From Canna indica (Eukaryota; Streptophyta; Magnoliopsida; Zingiberales; Cannaceae), in the NCBI GenBank assembly GCA_034359265.1, contig CP136894.1, positions 34,688,501 to 34,752,500 on the forward strand: a stretch of DNA of 64,000 nucleotides. The letters are read 5' to 3'. A model generated the notes under the pieces. That model saw only the letters and a program-made list of their open reading frames with translations, did no database searches and was not told where the DNA came from. Of this stretch, positions 24,127 to 33,112 are shown piece by piece (positions within the stretch are counted from its first letter, which is position 1; every line of letters starts with the position of its first letter). The position numbers and the translations under genes were made by a program.

Positions 24127-24888
24127 AAGGTTCAAATCCTTGGGATGGATTATGACTTCTATAAGAAGAAAGCTGAAATTTGACGTCGTATCGAGAAAGA
24201 AGGCATTCCACACACCTATATTTCCTGTAACTTTCTGATGAGATATTTGCTTCCATCACTTGTACAGCCAGGTCTACAGACTCCTCCAAGAGACAAAGTA
24301 AAGATTTTTGGTGATGGAAATATTAAAGGTCAGTTACACAACTAAAATCCCAAGCCTTAGTGTTATTGAACATATGCCATATATTTTTCAATTGTATTCG
24401 ATGTCTTGAGATGTACCATAAAATCATTTTCTGCAATGTATTATGCACCTTGCCTCATGGCAATTATGCTAAAAGACCTATTTATCTTTGCAGCTGTTTT
24501 TGTCAAAGATTGTGATGTTGCTGGGTACACAATCTGTGCGATCGATGACACGAGGACATTAAATAAGGTATTATACTTAAGAGTTAAGACCTCCCGGCAA
24601 TGTCTATTCCCAGAATCAGCTGATCGAAACTTGGGAGTTGAAAATTGGAAAGAAGCTTGAAAAAATTTATATAACAAAAGAGGAGCTCCTTAAAAGCATT
24701 CATGGTAATTTTACAATTGTAAGCTGTCATGTGTCTTTCAATTTGGAACCCATTAGTTTATTTGTTCTAATACACTTCGAATTTCAGAGAATCCATTCCC
24801 AAGCAACAGGGACTCGATTTTTATATATTCTGCTTTCATAAAAGGTGATCATACTTACTTCAGCATCGACTCCTGTGGCTTAGAGATG
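24127..24888 (+). pseudogene. Captured fragment of an isoflavone-reductase-like (NmrA-type) gene
   Basis: Exon-like pieces at about 24127-24328, 24494-24704 and 24788-24888 are separated by GT-AG introns that keep phase. They read EGIPHTYISCNF..RYLLPSL, PPRDKVKIFGDGNIK, AVFVKDCDVAGYT..IDDTRTLNK, ELKIGKKLEKIYITKEELL and YSAFIKGDHTYFSID. These are the C-terminal half of the plant NADPH-dependent reductase family that includes isoflavone reductase, phenylcoumaran benzylic ether reductase and eugenol synthase. The N-terminal NADPH-binding half and the final exon are absent. There is an in-frame TGA before RRIEKEG and a 7-base tandem duplication (TTAAGAGTTAAGA, about 24578) that shifts the frame. 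Introns are kept, so it was captured as DNA, not from mRNA. It is in the transposase direction. Confidence 0.85.
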
Positions 24889-26377
24889 GTATCAATGTTT
24901 ATATTTTTTCCAGTACAAAAGTTTCCTTAGTTTGCTGAATTTGTTTGACAGAATTGATTTAATATTCAAATATGCAAGTAGGTTAAATGTTCAATTTTTT
25001 TTGGACTACTGTTTTGCTAATGTTCAAAGTCTTTCTTTTATTCCTTTGGCATTTCATATGAGGGAGAAGTTGGCTTGCAGTCTTGCAGACAAATCAAACT
25101 CATGAGATGAGAACCTGATCGGCTGATCCATTGCTTTTCCTTGGTGGTGATCCATTTGCTGGTCTGAACTCTGAAGACAAGAACCAAGACATGACTCACT
25201 GCTGCAGCCTACAGTGAATCCAGTGATGAACTGTAAATCTGTAATCATACACAGCACATTTAGTTCTGTTGACTTGGTTAAACAAGTGTTGATCTTAATG
25301 TATTTTCAAACTTGGTTGTGTACCTTACAAATTGAAATTCTGTTAAGATTAATGTATTTTCCAACTTGGAAATTCCAAGTGTTGATCTTTGTTTTGTATA
25401 TCAGTATATCTCAAATTCTGTATGCATTGATTTCCAAGTGTTGATCTTGGTTTTGTATATATCAAATTGTTAAGATTAAGTCTGTATGCATTAGTTTTGA
25501 AATTCCAAGTCTGTTAATTTCATACAGTTTGCATTGAAGTCGAACAGTACTCAGATTCGTTTCAATCGGACTATTCGAATGCGAATCGAGTCGAGCAATT
25601 ACGAAGTCGAGTATTCGAATATTCGAATCGAGCCGAATATAATCAACAAGTCTAGGTATTGATTCGAATTCGAATCGAATTCAAGTCTGCGATGTTTAAT
25701 ACCGAGCCGAACATGAGCAGACTAGTACTCGCTTGTGTTCGGCTCGTTTTCAGCCCTAGTCCTGCCAAAACTTACTTCTCCAATATGATATTTTACATCA
25801 AAAAAATTGTGTTTATACTCCACAACCGAATGGAGTGGTTGAAAGAAAACACAAACACATTCTTCAAGTAGCCAGATCCTTACTTTTCACAACTCATTTA
25901 CCAAAATCATTCTGGGGAGAAAGTATTTTGCATGCAACTTTTTTGATTAATAGACCGCCCTCTAAACTTCTCAAATGGAAAAGTCCTTATGAATTGTTGT
26001 TTCATAAGTTACCTAATTATAGTTTACGGAGAACTTTTGGTTGTCTTTGTTATGCCACAAAAACTTATTCTCACAAAGACAAGTTTTTCCCTAGATCTTT
26101 CAAGTGTCTATTCCTTGGTTATAGTTCTGGAATCAAGACTTACAAATTGTATGATCTTACAAATAAGAAACTTTTGATGTCTAGAGATGTTCAATTTTAT
26201 GAACATCTCTTTCCCTTTCAAAATGCATGTGACATATCCTCTTCAGATACTTCATTTCCTTGTGTTCCTTTAGATGCTGATACCGATGTTGATAATAATG
26301 CTTCTTTTGAAGCTTCAGAACAACAACAACAACAGAATCCCACTACTCTCCCATCTATAGAAGATGTTCTAACTTGA

Positions 26378-26816
26378 GGTAATGGTTCATCCTCTTCTAT
26401 TGTTCCTATTAGTCAAAGTCATCGAGTTAGAAAACCTCCATCTTGGTTGTCTGACTTTGTTACTAACGTTGTTGACAATTCCAGTATTTCTTATTTTTCT
26501 CAACCTACTTGTTTTTCTTCTTCTCATATGTCCTTCTTAGCCAATTTAACTTCTGTCCGAGAACCTTCTTGCTATAACCAAGCAAAAAATGATCCAAGAT
26601 GGGTTGAAGCCATGAATTTGGAATTACAAGCACTTGAACATAATCATACTTGGGATCTATGTTCTCTACCTCCAGGGAAGAAACCTATTAGTTCTAAATG
26701 GGTTTACAAACTCAAATTGAAATCTGATGGTACTATTGACAGATATAAGACACGTTTGGTGGCAAAGAGATTTATAATGAATCAAATTAGCCTTCAAATT
26801 TAGCTTCTTAAGATAT
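26378..26816 (+). pseudogene. Copia reverse transcriptase, N-terminal stub
   Basis: From the linker (HRVRKPPSWLSDFV, about 26420) to the reverse transcriptase N-terminus: WVEAMNLELQALEHNHTW, then WVYKLKLKSDGTIDRYK and RLVAKRF. It then leaves the family consensus and runs into the LTR. The YVDD catalytic region and RNase H are missing, so the element cannot copy itself. Confidence 0.85.
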
Positions 26817-26989
26817 TGTATTAGATATTATTTAAGGCAGTTTTAGGCAGTTTTAGCAATTTTTGAATTATAGTTGTGGTGTGCTTTTGTGATTGGTTGA
26901 ATAGTTGTATATATAGACTTTGTAACTATTCCCTATTGATAGATTCAGTGGATTTTAATTACATTCACTATCTTCCTTTTAAACGAACA
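26817..26989 (+). repeat. 3' LTR of the short-LTR Copia element
   Basis: TGTATTAGATATTATTT to TAAACGAACA. Compared with the 5' LTR it has an extra GGCAGTTTTA unit near 26840. No clear polypurine tract precedes it, which fits the deletion of the 3' internal region. Confidence 0.82.
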
Positions 26990-26995
26990 CTTCCC

Positions 26996-27480
26996 TCAAA
27001 GAAAAGCAACACATGAGTTCAAATAATTAATCTCCCAAACGTACTTCGACACAAAAGTTGGCACAATATGTTCTCTACCTTGAGATTCTTTAGTGCTCGG
27101 AAAGGTATCTTCTTCGTCGAGCACTTCTAGGCCAAGGGATAGAGACCCTTTTGGGGAACGAGAGAAATTCTTTTTTATGGCTTCATCGATGGCATCGTAT
27201 TGCAGATCTCTTTCTAGATCTCTACGAGGCATGTCACCAGAAGCATGCCAGAGTTGTTGAGGCTTTGGACAGATCTCGTTCACATTAGGATCTCGCTTGG
27301 CGTGGGAAAGGGTAAAGGCTCTGGAAAACCCTCAACTACATCAGGTGGCATTGGATCAATACTAGGAAGTTCACGACGTGTTCCTACGCCTAGGGGGCTG
27401 AATGGGTAAGCTATAAGTTGTTTGGTTCTCCGGTTGAGTCCCCCCCCCCCCCCCCAAATGAAAAGCTTTATTAGCTCCAA
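26996..27480 (-). pseudogene. Unidentified minus-strand gene fragment, frame-shifted
   Basis: Two adjoining minus-strand frames look like protein and not like TE termini. The first (27480-27280) contains RRELPSIDPMPPDVVEGFPE; the second (27283-26996) contains NEICPKPQQLWHASGDMP and KNFSRSPKGSLSLGLEVLDE. A one-base shift near 27281 would join them. The composition (Pro-rich, then charged) suggests a piece of a plant gene, but I do not recognise the family. A run of about 17 C bases at 27440-27456 lies in its 5' part. Confidence 0.35.
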
Positions 27481-28010
27481 ATTGCAATTTATCTCATTTA
27501 ATGACCTTGAGAAGATGTTTTGTTGGCCAAGGAAGCTTCAAAACAAATCTAGGTAAATTAGAGGATGTTACTCTTATGTATTTGTTATAGGGAAGCCATA
27601 GAACTCATGTAAGATATAGCCATAACTTAACCTTGGTACGTATGAGGAAAGATATTTAGAATTGGTGAGAGTTCGAATTGGGTTTTGGGTTCATGTTTTT
27701 ACATCAATGAACTTGGTGATGTGCCTTATTTGGTTGCTCATTTTAGTGTCTGGTACTCTATGTTACTATGTTACTATGCACCGACTCTTTGGTGAATTAA
27801 TTGCTTAATCTAGTAGTAACAAGTTTATTGCTCACAGGGCCTCATGTCACGAGGAGTCTTGCTTTCACTTCTTAGGTGCAGAGAGATCATCCCAGCGTTT
27901 GGGTCTTAATTGGAATGAACTTTGTTGATCATACAATAGATAGGGTTTATTTGACAACTGTCTTGGTTTAGTTAATTAGTCGGTGAAGCACGTCTCAATT
28001 CCAACAAGTG
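27481..28010. other. Unassigned sequence
   Basis: No open frame, repeat terminus or RNA gene recognised between the gene fragment and the TRIM. Confidence 0.5.
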
Positions 28011-28015
28011 GTATT

Positions 28016-28322
28016 TGTCAAAGTCCTACATTGTTTGAGGTTGTGGTCTAGATAACCTTTAAATAGATTGGACAAACCTCCTCCTATGAGCTAGCTTTTG
28101 GGGTGAAATTAGGTCTAAGACTGATTTTCTAACATGATATCATAGCCAAACCTATGGTTGAGAGTGGGTCAAACCTATGTGGATCTTGGGCGTGAGGAGT
28201 GTGTGTTGAACTCCCACATTGGTTGAGGTTGTGGTCTAGATAGTCTTAAAATAGATTGGACAATCCTCCCCCTATGAGCTAGCTTTTGTGGTGGAGTTAG
28301 GTCCAAGGCTGATTTTCTAACA
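28016..28322 (+). mobile_element. TRIM retrotransposon, 307 bp, complete
   Basis: Two 119-bp LTRs (28016-28134 starting TGTCAAAGTCC and 28204-28322 starting TGTTGAACTCC, both ending TTTTCTAACA) are separated by only 69 bases. Directly after the first LTR is TGATATCATAGCC (28135-28147), a mutated Met-tRNA primer-binding site (TGGTATCAGAGCC). The flanks carry a perfect 5-base duplication GTATT (28011-28015 and 28323-28327). No coding capacity. It lacks the 5S-rRNA-like segment that marks Cassandra TRIMs. Confidence 0.92.
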
Positions 28323-28434
28323 GTATTGGAGCACAGGGTTGAAACATACACTGCACCGAGTTATTTCATATCGGATTGAGCAAGTAGTACTTTTTATCTA
28401 AAACTACAAAAATTTGTGTAAAATATAAATAATA

Positions 28435-29280
28435 TGTTAGGAAGAAAAGGGATCTTCGTGCAAGGATCAAAAAATCCAAACGCCAAAAGTAAAATACCCT
28501 AAACGAATAAATTCAAAAAAAAAAACAAAGAACACTAAGAATTTACGTGGTTCGGCCCGGCGGAGTACCGATCCTACATCCATGGGGAGAATAGGGCACT
28601 GATTTTTATTAATAAGAGAGGAAATTCGGCCAGTACAAGAGAATTGGAATAAAATTGATAACTAAACTGTAAAAGAAAAATATTGCTTAAAATCAGGTAT
28701 TTTTCTGCACCCCGGAATTTAGATTCTTGCTTCTGTCTAAAAACTATGGATGTGGCGTCCTGCACTTTTGGTCTTCTCGCTTCTGCCCGAGACGGTGTTA
28801 AGAAAAAGAGAGCCGCCGAAAATGAACCTTGCTTAAGAAATAAAGCTTTTGGGATGATTTAGAACCTTGCATTAAACTCCCTTTTATAGTGGCATAGGAA
28901 AATCGGTGTATCCTAATATTTAGACCAAAGCATACGGAAAAATATTATCTGTTGCATTCGATTTAATCACACGACTACTGCAAATGAATTTAATAATTAA
29001 ATTGGAAATTTGACCTATAAATCAGTGCAAATGAGGCGGTGCGCACGGTCAAAATCGGCGGCTAGATGAGGGCATGAGATAATTGCCCACGCGCAGCTTA
29101 CGCTGCACGCCAGCTGACTGCATGTGCACTTGGACGCCAGTTGCTGGCGCGTGGGCTGGGCTCGGCCCACTTGGGCTGAGCCGAGCCTAGCAGCAGATGT
29201 TTTTTTTTTCTTCTTAATCCAGCATTGTAATTTGGCCCATTTCAAATTTGGCCGGGTTTAAATTGAATTGAACCCTCACA
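28435..29280 (-). repeat. 3' LTR of the truncated Copia element, 846 bp
   Basis: In minus orientation it begins TGTGAGGGTTCAATTC and ends CTTCCTAACA. It contains the GGGCCGAACCACGTAAATTC segment common near the end of plant Copia LTRs. Confidence 0.75.
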
Positions 29281-29347
29281 ATTTCCTCCTTCGATGAGAT
29301 TTGGACCCGATGTAGCCTTCTCCTCTTCTCCCAAGAGCCCAGTAGGG

Positions 29348-30040
29348 CTAACATGTGCCTAGATTCAGCCTAACCAAGTTCATGCAGTACTCAAATTTGG
29401 TTGTTGGTAGAACTTTTCTTAACATCTCTGCAGGATTATAAGCTGTGTCAATTTTTTGAAGTTTGATTTCCCCTATTGAAAAAATATCCCTAATGAAGTG
29501 AAATCTGACATCAATGTGATTTGTCCTTTCATGGTCCATCTGGTCTTTTGATAGATGTATTGCACTCTGATTGTCGATGTGTACAACTATGTCCACCTTT
29601 TTGGATGTTAGTTCTTTTAGGAGATTCCCTAGCCAGATCGTCTCTTTAATCGCTTCTGTAATTGCCATGTATTCTGCTTCAGTGGTAGAAAGAGCAACTG
29701 TTGGTTGTAGTCCGGCTTTCCAACTTATTTCGTATATAGTAAATATATAAGTAGTGATGAATCTCCTCTTATCGGGATCATCGACATAGTCAGAGTCGGA
29801 ATATCCTACAAAAGATTCATTAGTTCCACCAAAAATAATACCACTTTTATAAGTACCTTATAGGTAGCGTAATATCCATTTAATCACGTCCAATGTGCTT
29901 TCTCTGAATTTACCATGTATCTGCTCAAAACGATGACTGCATGTGCTATGTCTGAGCGGGTACAAATCATGGCATACATGAGACTACCAACTGCGCTTGC
30001 ATAAGGTAACTGTGATATACCAATTCCATCGCCCTTAACC
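29348..30040 (-). pseudogene. Copia reverse transcriptase end plus RNase H
   Basis: Reading down the minus strand: YASAVGSLMYAMICTRSDIAHAV, then GYSDSDYVDDPDKRR, LSTTEAEYMAITEA, WLGNLLKELTSKK and IDNQSAIHLSKD, then HIDVRFHFIRD, the order of a plant Copia RNase H. Asp of SDSDY, Glu of TEAEY and Asp of IDNQSA are present. Stops occur around 29860-29930, so only the last ~106 residues form one open frame. The main reverse transcriptase domain with YVDD is deleted. Confidence 0.87.
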
Positions 30041-30086
30041 GACCTAGGACGTGATGCTAGCCTAGGTCGATTAAGGGCAATGGAAT
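30023..30086. repeat. 26-base inverted repeat (hairpin) at the deletion junction
   Basis: Left arm 30023-30048 starts ATTCCATCGCCCTTAA; right arm 30061-30086 ends TTAAGGGCAATGGAAT. They pair with three mismatches over a 12-base loop. It lies where the linker and reverse transcriptase pieces are joined. Confidence 0.85.
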
Positions 30087-30105
30087 AAGGATGCTTCTCC
30101 TCAAC

Positions 30106-30333
30106 TTAGTATTGCTCCTCCTCGACCCGGTGTAGCTCCTCATGGACCTGTACATGTTCTTCAGTGGTCTGTTCTAATGAAGCAATGTCATTGGATTCTG
30201 TGGAAGGTGGTCGAGGCGAAGGTGTAGGGAACCAAAATTCTTGGGTAGCAGGTTGAGGTGGTGTTTCTTCTTGTGGCATTGGAGATATTGGTTCCTCGGA
30301 GTCCTCTTCTTGGTCCTCCTTTTTTATTTTCAA
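30106..30333 (-). pseudogene. Copia integrase-reverse transcriptase linker fragment
   Basis: A 75-residue acidic, Pro/Glu-rich frame (EDSEEPISPMPQEETPPQP) of the kind found between integrase and reverse transcriptase in plant Copia polyproteins. It is followed within 50 bases by the reverse transcriptase C-terminus, so most of that domain was lost between them. Confidence 0.55.
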
Positions 30334-30389
30334 GAGTACATGTTCATCAAATATTCATGACTAGAAATATTCATGAATAATATCCATTT

Positions 30390-30830
30390 ATTCAGCAATG
30401 GCCGCTCAAGCCGTTGCAATTTCTAACGGCGTTCTTATGGCCGCTCGGGCCATTGTAGATGTGATATATCTGCAACGGCTTTGTTACGGCCGCTCGAGCC
30501 ATTGCTAACAAGTGGATGGCGCGAATGCGGTGTGCGAATGAAATAACTTATTTGCAACGGCTTACTAAAGATCGTTGTGAATGATATTATCACATTTGCA
30601 ACTACTTAGTTACGGCTACTACATTCGTCACTCTTTAGCCGATCGCACGCTCGCGGCGCGAAAATAAAATACTTATCAGCAAAGGCGTTGCAAGGCCGCG
30701 TAGCCGTTGCTGATGATGTTACTAATCAGCAACGACATTCTAACAGACGAGTGAGTCGTTAATGATGATGTTACTTATCAGCAACGATTTTCTAATGGAT
30801 GAGTGAGTCGTTGCTGATAAGTTTATTTAA
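30390..30830. repeat. CACTA subterminal repeats
   Basis: Many copies in both directions of short words such as GCAACGGC, GGCCGCTCGAGCC, GCCGTTGC and ATCAGCAACGA. Clustered short direct and inverted words of this kind are where CACTA transposases bind. Confidence 0.7.
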
Positions 30831-31882
30831 CTCGACCCCCGATCGCGCCCGCCCCTTCCTCCTTCTTCCTTGCTTCTGACGCCGCCGATCTCCACCCGCC
30901 CACCATCGTCGCCCGCTCCAGGTAATTTCAGCGCCCCCTCTCCTATTTATTGTAGAACCGACTGAAACCCTAGGTTTAGGGTTTCGGTCGACCATCGACA
31001 ACCGGAGCATTGTCCAGTGTCCGACATATGTCGGACACTAGACTTCGGCGCCGAAAAAGTTAGTTAATATTTAGGATTTTTTTAAACACTGGATTTTTTT
31101 ATTACTCTAATTAATTATCTATGTTAATTGTTTACTGTTTAGATAAACTTTTCATATTTTAGATAAATTTTTCATGTTTTAAGTTAATTTTTCATGTTTA
31201 GACCAATTTTGGTTAAATGTTTAGATTATAATTTTTAATGTTTTTTTTAATATTAATTAGATTTAGATTTAGTTTTAGGTTATATCTGTTAATTAATTTT
31301 ACTTTAGATTAATTTTAATGTTAGTCTTTAGATTTAGATTAATTAGAATTGTCCACTTTGGACACGCGCTAGAATCGTCCACTTTGGACTCGTGCCGGAA
31401 TCGTGCACTATGGACTCGAACCGGCATCGAAACATTTAGAAAATAGTCATCTATCCGATGAGTTGATATGTTTCACGTACGCATCGACGAGCCGGATATG
31501 ATTTAGCAAAACCTTAGATCCGTTCAGGGGTTGTATGTTCGTGTAAAATAAGTAGATGATCTTTTATACGATGTACAACCCTTGAATTATCCCTGGTTGG
31601 ACAATTTGGGAACATAGTTATTTGTATTGCACTTAGTTTTTTCTTTTAACCGTTAACTCATTAATTTTTGAATTTTGGATATTGTGTCTCTCTTGTTCTC
31701 CGATACGCGCCTAGAAGATATGCGTATTCGGAGAACTGTAGGGAGATGCTGCCGAAATTTAGAATGAAGTTAGCGGTTAAAAGAAATACTCAGTGCAATA
31801 TGAATAACATGAATTCCGAATGGAATATGACCATCTCACATAAAGGCATTAACTGAAGAAATTATCATTGATTGATAGAATC

Positions 31883-33112
31883 ATGTCGGGAGATCGAAGT
31901 TGGATGTATCGACGTCTTGATCGTGGAGCTTTAATGAATGAGTTTCGATTAAGCATAACTTATTTCCTAAATTTTGCCTATTTGAATCGAAAATTAGTTA
32001 GCGTCAGTGATAAAATCCGATGTTTGTGCCGCATTTGCTTGAATGCACGATTTTTTGATCGGGAAACTATCACTCTGCATCTGTATAGCAAAGGATTTGC
32101 ACCAAGATATTTTCTATGGACTTGTCACGGGGAGTCACATGAAGTCGGGACGTCGAATAATCATGTCGTTCAGACACATGGTGAATCTTCCTCTGCTGGT
32201 GTTTCTTCATTCAGTCCATCTAATCCCTATACAACTATGATATTTGATAGTCTTGGGGGTCAATTCCAGCAGAATGATAATGTCGATCGGCTAGTTACTA
32301 AGACGTCAGTGCCACCAAATACTACAGGTGTTGATATCACAGAAGTATAACCTACGGTAGAGATTGAATTGTCGAATAAAGAAGCCGCATAATTTTATGA
32401 GATGTTGAAAGCTGCCGATGAACCTTTGTATGAAAATTGTCCTAAATACACTAGCTTATACACTAGGTTTTTGACAATGACGCAACTCCTGAACATCAAG
32501 GCTGATTGTAATATTAGTGGGGTTGCGTTTGATCGGATTGCGGGATTGATTAATGGAATGTTGCCTACTGATAACAAGTTTGAGCCAACTTTTTATAAGA
32601 CTAAAAGATTCATGAGAAAATTAGGGCTTGGGTACGAAAAAATTCACGCGTGCCAAAATGACTGCATTTTATATTATAAAGAAAATGTGATGTTGGATAA
32701 ATGACATGTATGTCAACATTCTCATTACAAGGAGAAGAAATCAGCCAGACAAGAAAATATTCCGTTTAAGGTGCTTCGATATTTTCCACTAACACCGAGG
32801 CTTCAAAGATTATTCATGTCGGAAAAGACGGCCCCCTACATGAGTTGGCATGCAAGAAGTCGTGATGATACAATAATGACTCATCCATTCGACAGTGAAG
32901 CATGGAAACATTTGGATACATGTTATCCTTCATTTGCTAGGGATACTAGAAATATCAGATTGGGATTGTGCACGGATGGTTTTAATCCGTTTGGTCATTC
33001 TGCAACTCCTTATTCTATTTGGCCAGTGTTGCTAACAGTTTATAATTTGTCACCGTCAATATGTATGAAAGATGAATTTATTTATCTTCCGATGATTATT
33101 CCGAGTCCTAAA
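31883..33112 (+). pseudogene. CACTA transposase: N-terminal domain and first part of TNP2
   Basis: ATG at 31883. Transposase-associated N-terminal domain: RSWMYRRLDRGALMNEF, cysteines of CLCRICLNARFF, and FLWTCHGE. A stop at 32348-32350 is followed by a second open piece (32402-32704, YTRFLTMTQLLNIKADCN) and a third (32771-33112, LRYFPLTPRLQRLF, then DGFNPFG, PVLLTVYNL and DEFIYLPMIIPSPK). These are the expected order of TNP2. At least three stops break the frame, and the gene is interrupted after IPSPK by the Gypsy solo LTR. Confidence 0.88.

Larger units (their letters stand above)
19902..25758 (+). mobile_element. 5.86-kb hAT DNA transposon with captured host gene fragment
   Basis: Ends TAGGGCTGAAAACTGAG and, at the right in reverse complement, TAGGGCTGAAAACGAGC. 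The flanks carry a perfect 8-base duplication GTCCTGCC (19894-19901 and 25759-25766). Both subterminal regions (19915-20110 and 25540-25745) are packed with TCGAGTCG/GACTCGA/TTCGAAT words. Inside are a transposase gene (20714-23609), a tandem duplication (20792-21530) and a fragment of an isoflavone-reductase-like gene (24127-24888). It inserted into an integrase gene of a Copia element. Confidence 0.95.
18991..26377 (+). pseudogene. Copia protease-integrase region, split by the hAT insertion
   Basis: The protease motif DTGASNHMC is readable at about 19020-19046, followed by a frame change. The integrase zinc-binding part (HNRLGHPSHS, then CDICPLSKQ) is at about 19510-19620, then a frameshift near 19680, the start of the catalytic core (FVDDFSRCTW) and a stop near 19779. 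The core reaches DNGSEF at about 19869-19886, is interrupted by the hAT from 19902 to 25758, and continues at 25767 with QPNGVVERKHKHILQVAR, which holds the catalytic Glu, on to 26377. The host frame resumes after the 8-base duplication GTCCTGCC. Confidence 0.87.
17543..26989 (+). mobile_element. Short-LTR Copia retrotransposon, decayed and split by a hAT element
   Basis: LTRs of ~164 and ~173 bp flank gag, protease and integrase pieces and the first part of reverse transcriptase. The rest of reverse transcriptase and RNase H is deleted before the 3' LTR. The primer-binding site after the 5' LTR reads TAGTATCAGAGC, one change from the usual initiator-Met form. Without the hAT (19902-25758) and its duplicated target, the element is about 3.6 kb. 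No 5-base target duplication was found at its ends. Confidence 0.88.
28435..30345 (-). mobile_element. Truncated Copia retrotransposon, 3' half
   Basis: On the minus strand: a piece of the integrase-reverse transcriptase linker, the end of reverse transcriptase, RNase H, a polypurine tract (about 29281-29292, reading AAGGAGGAAAT) and one LTR. Gag, protease, integrase core, most of reverse transcriptase and the 5' LTR are missing. The upper border near 30345 is approximate; the CACTA subterminal repeats start beyond it. Confidence 0.82.

Noticed and set aside
27440..27456. Run of about 17 C bases, and the G run at 55408-55420
   Set aside because: Homopolymer length is unreliable in sequencing and nothing else marks them as functional.
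28016..28322. Cassandra-type TRIM with 5S rRNA sequence
   Set aside because: The LTRs contain no 5S rRNA-like box sequence; it is a different TRIM family.
29015..29245. Short frames in LTRs, also 33370-33923 and 39404-39700
   Set aside because: They lie within LTRs, are not shared with any gene family I know, and are not conserved as frames between LTR copies.
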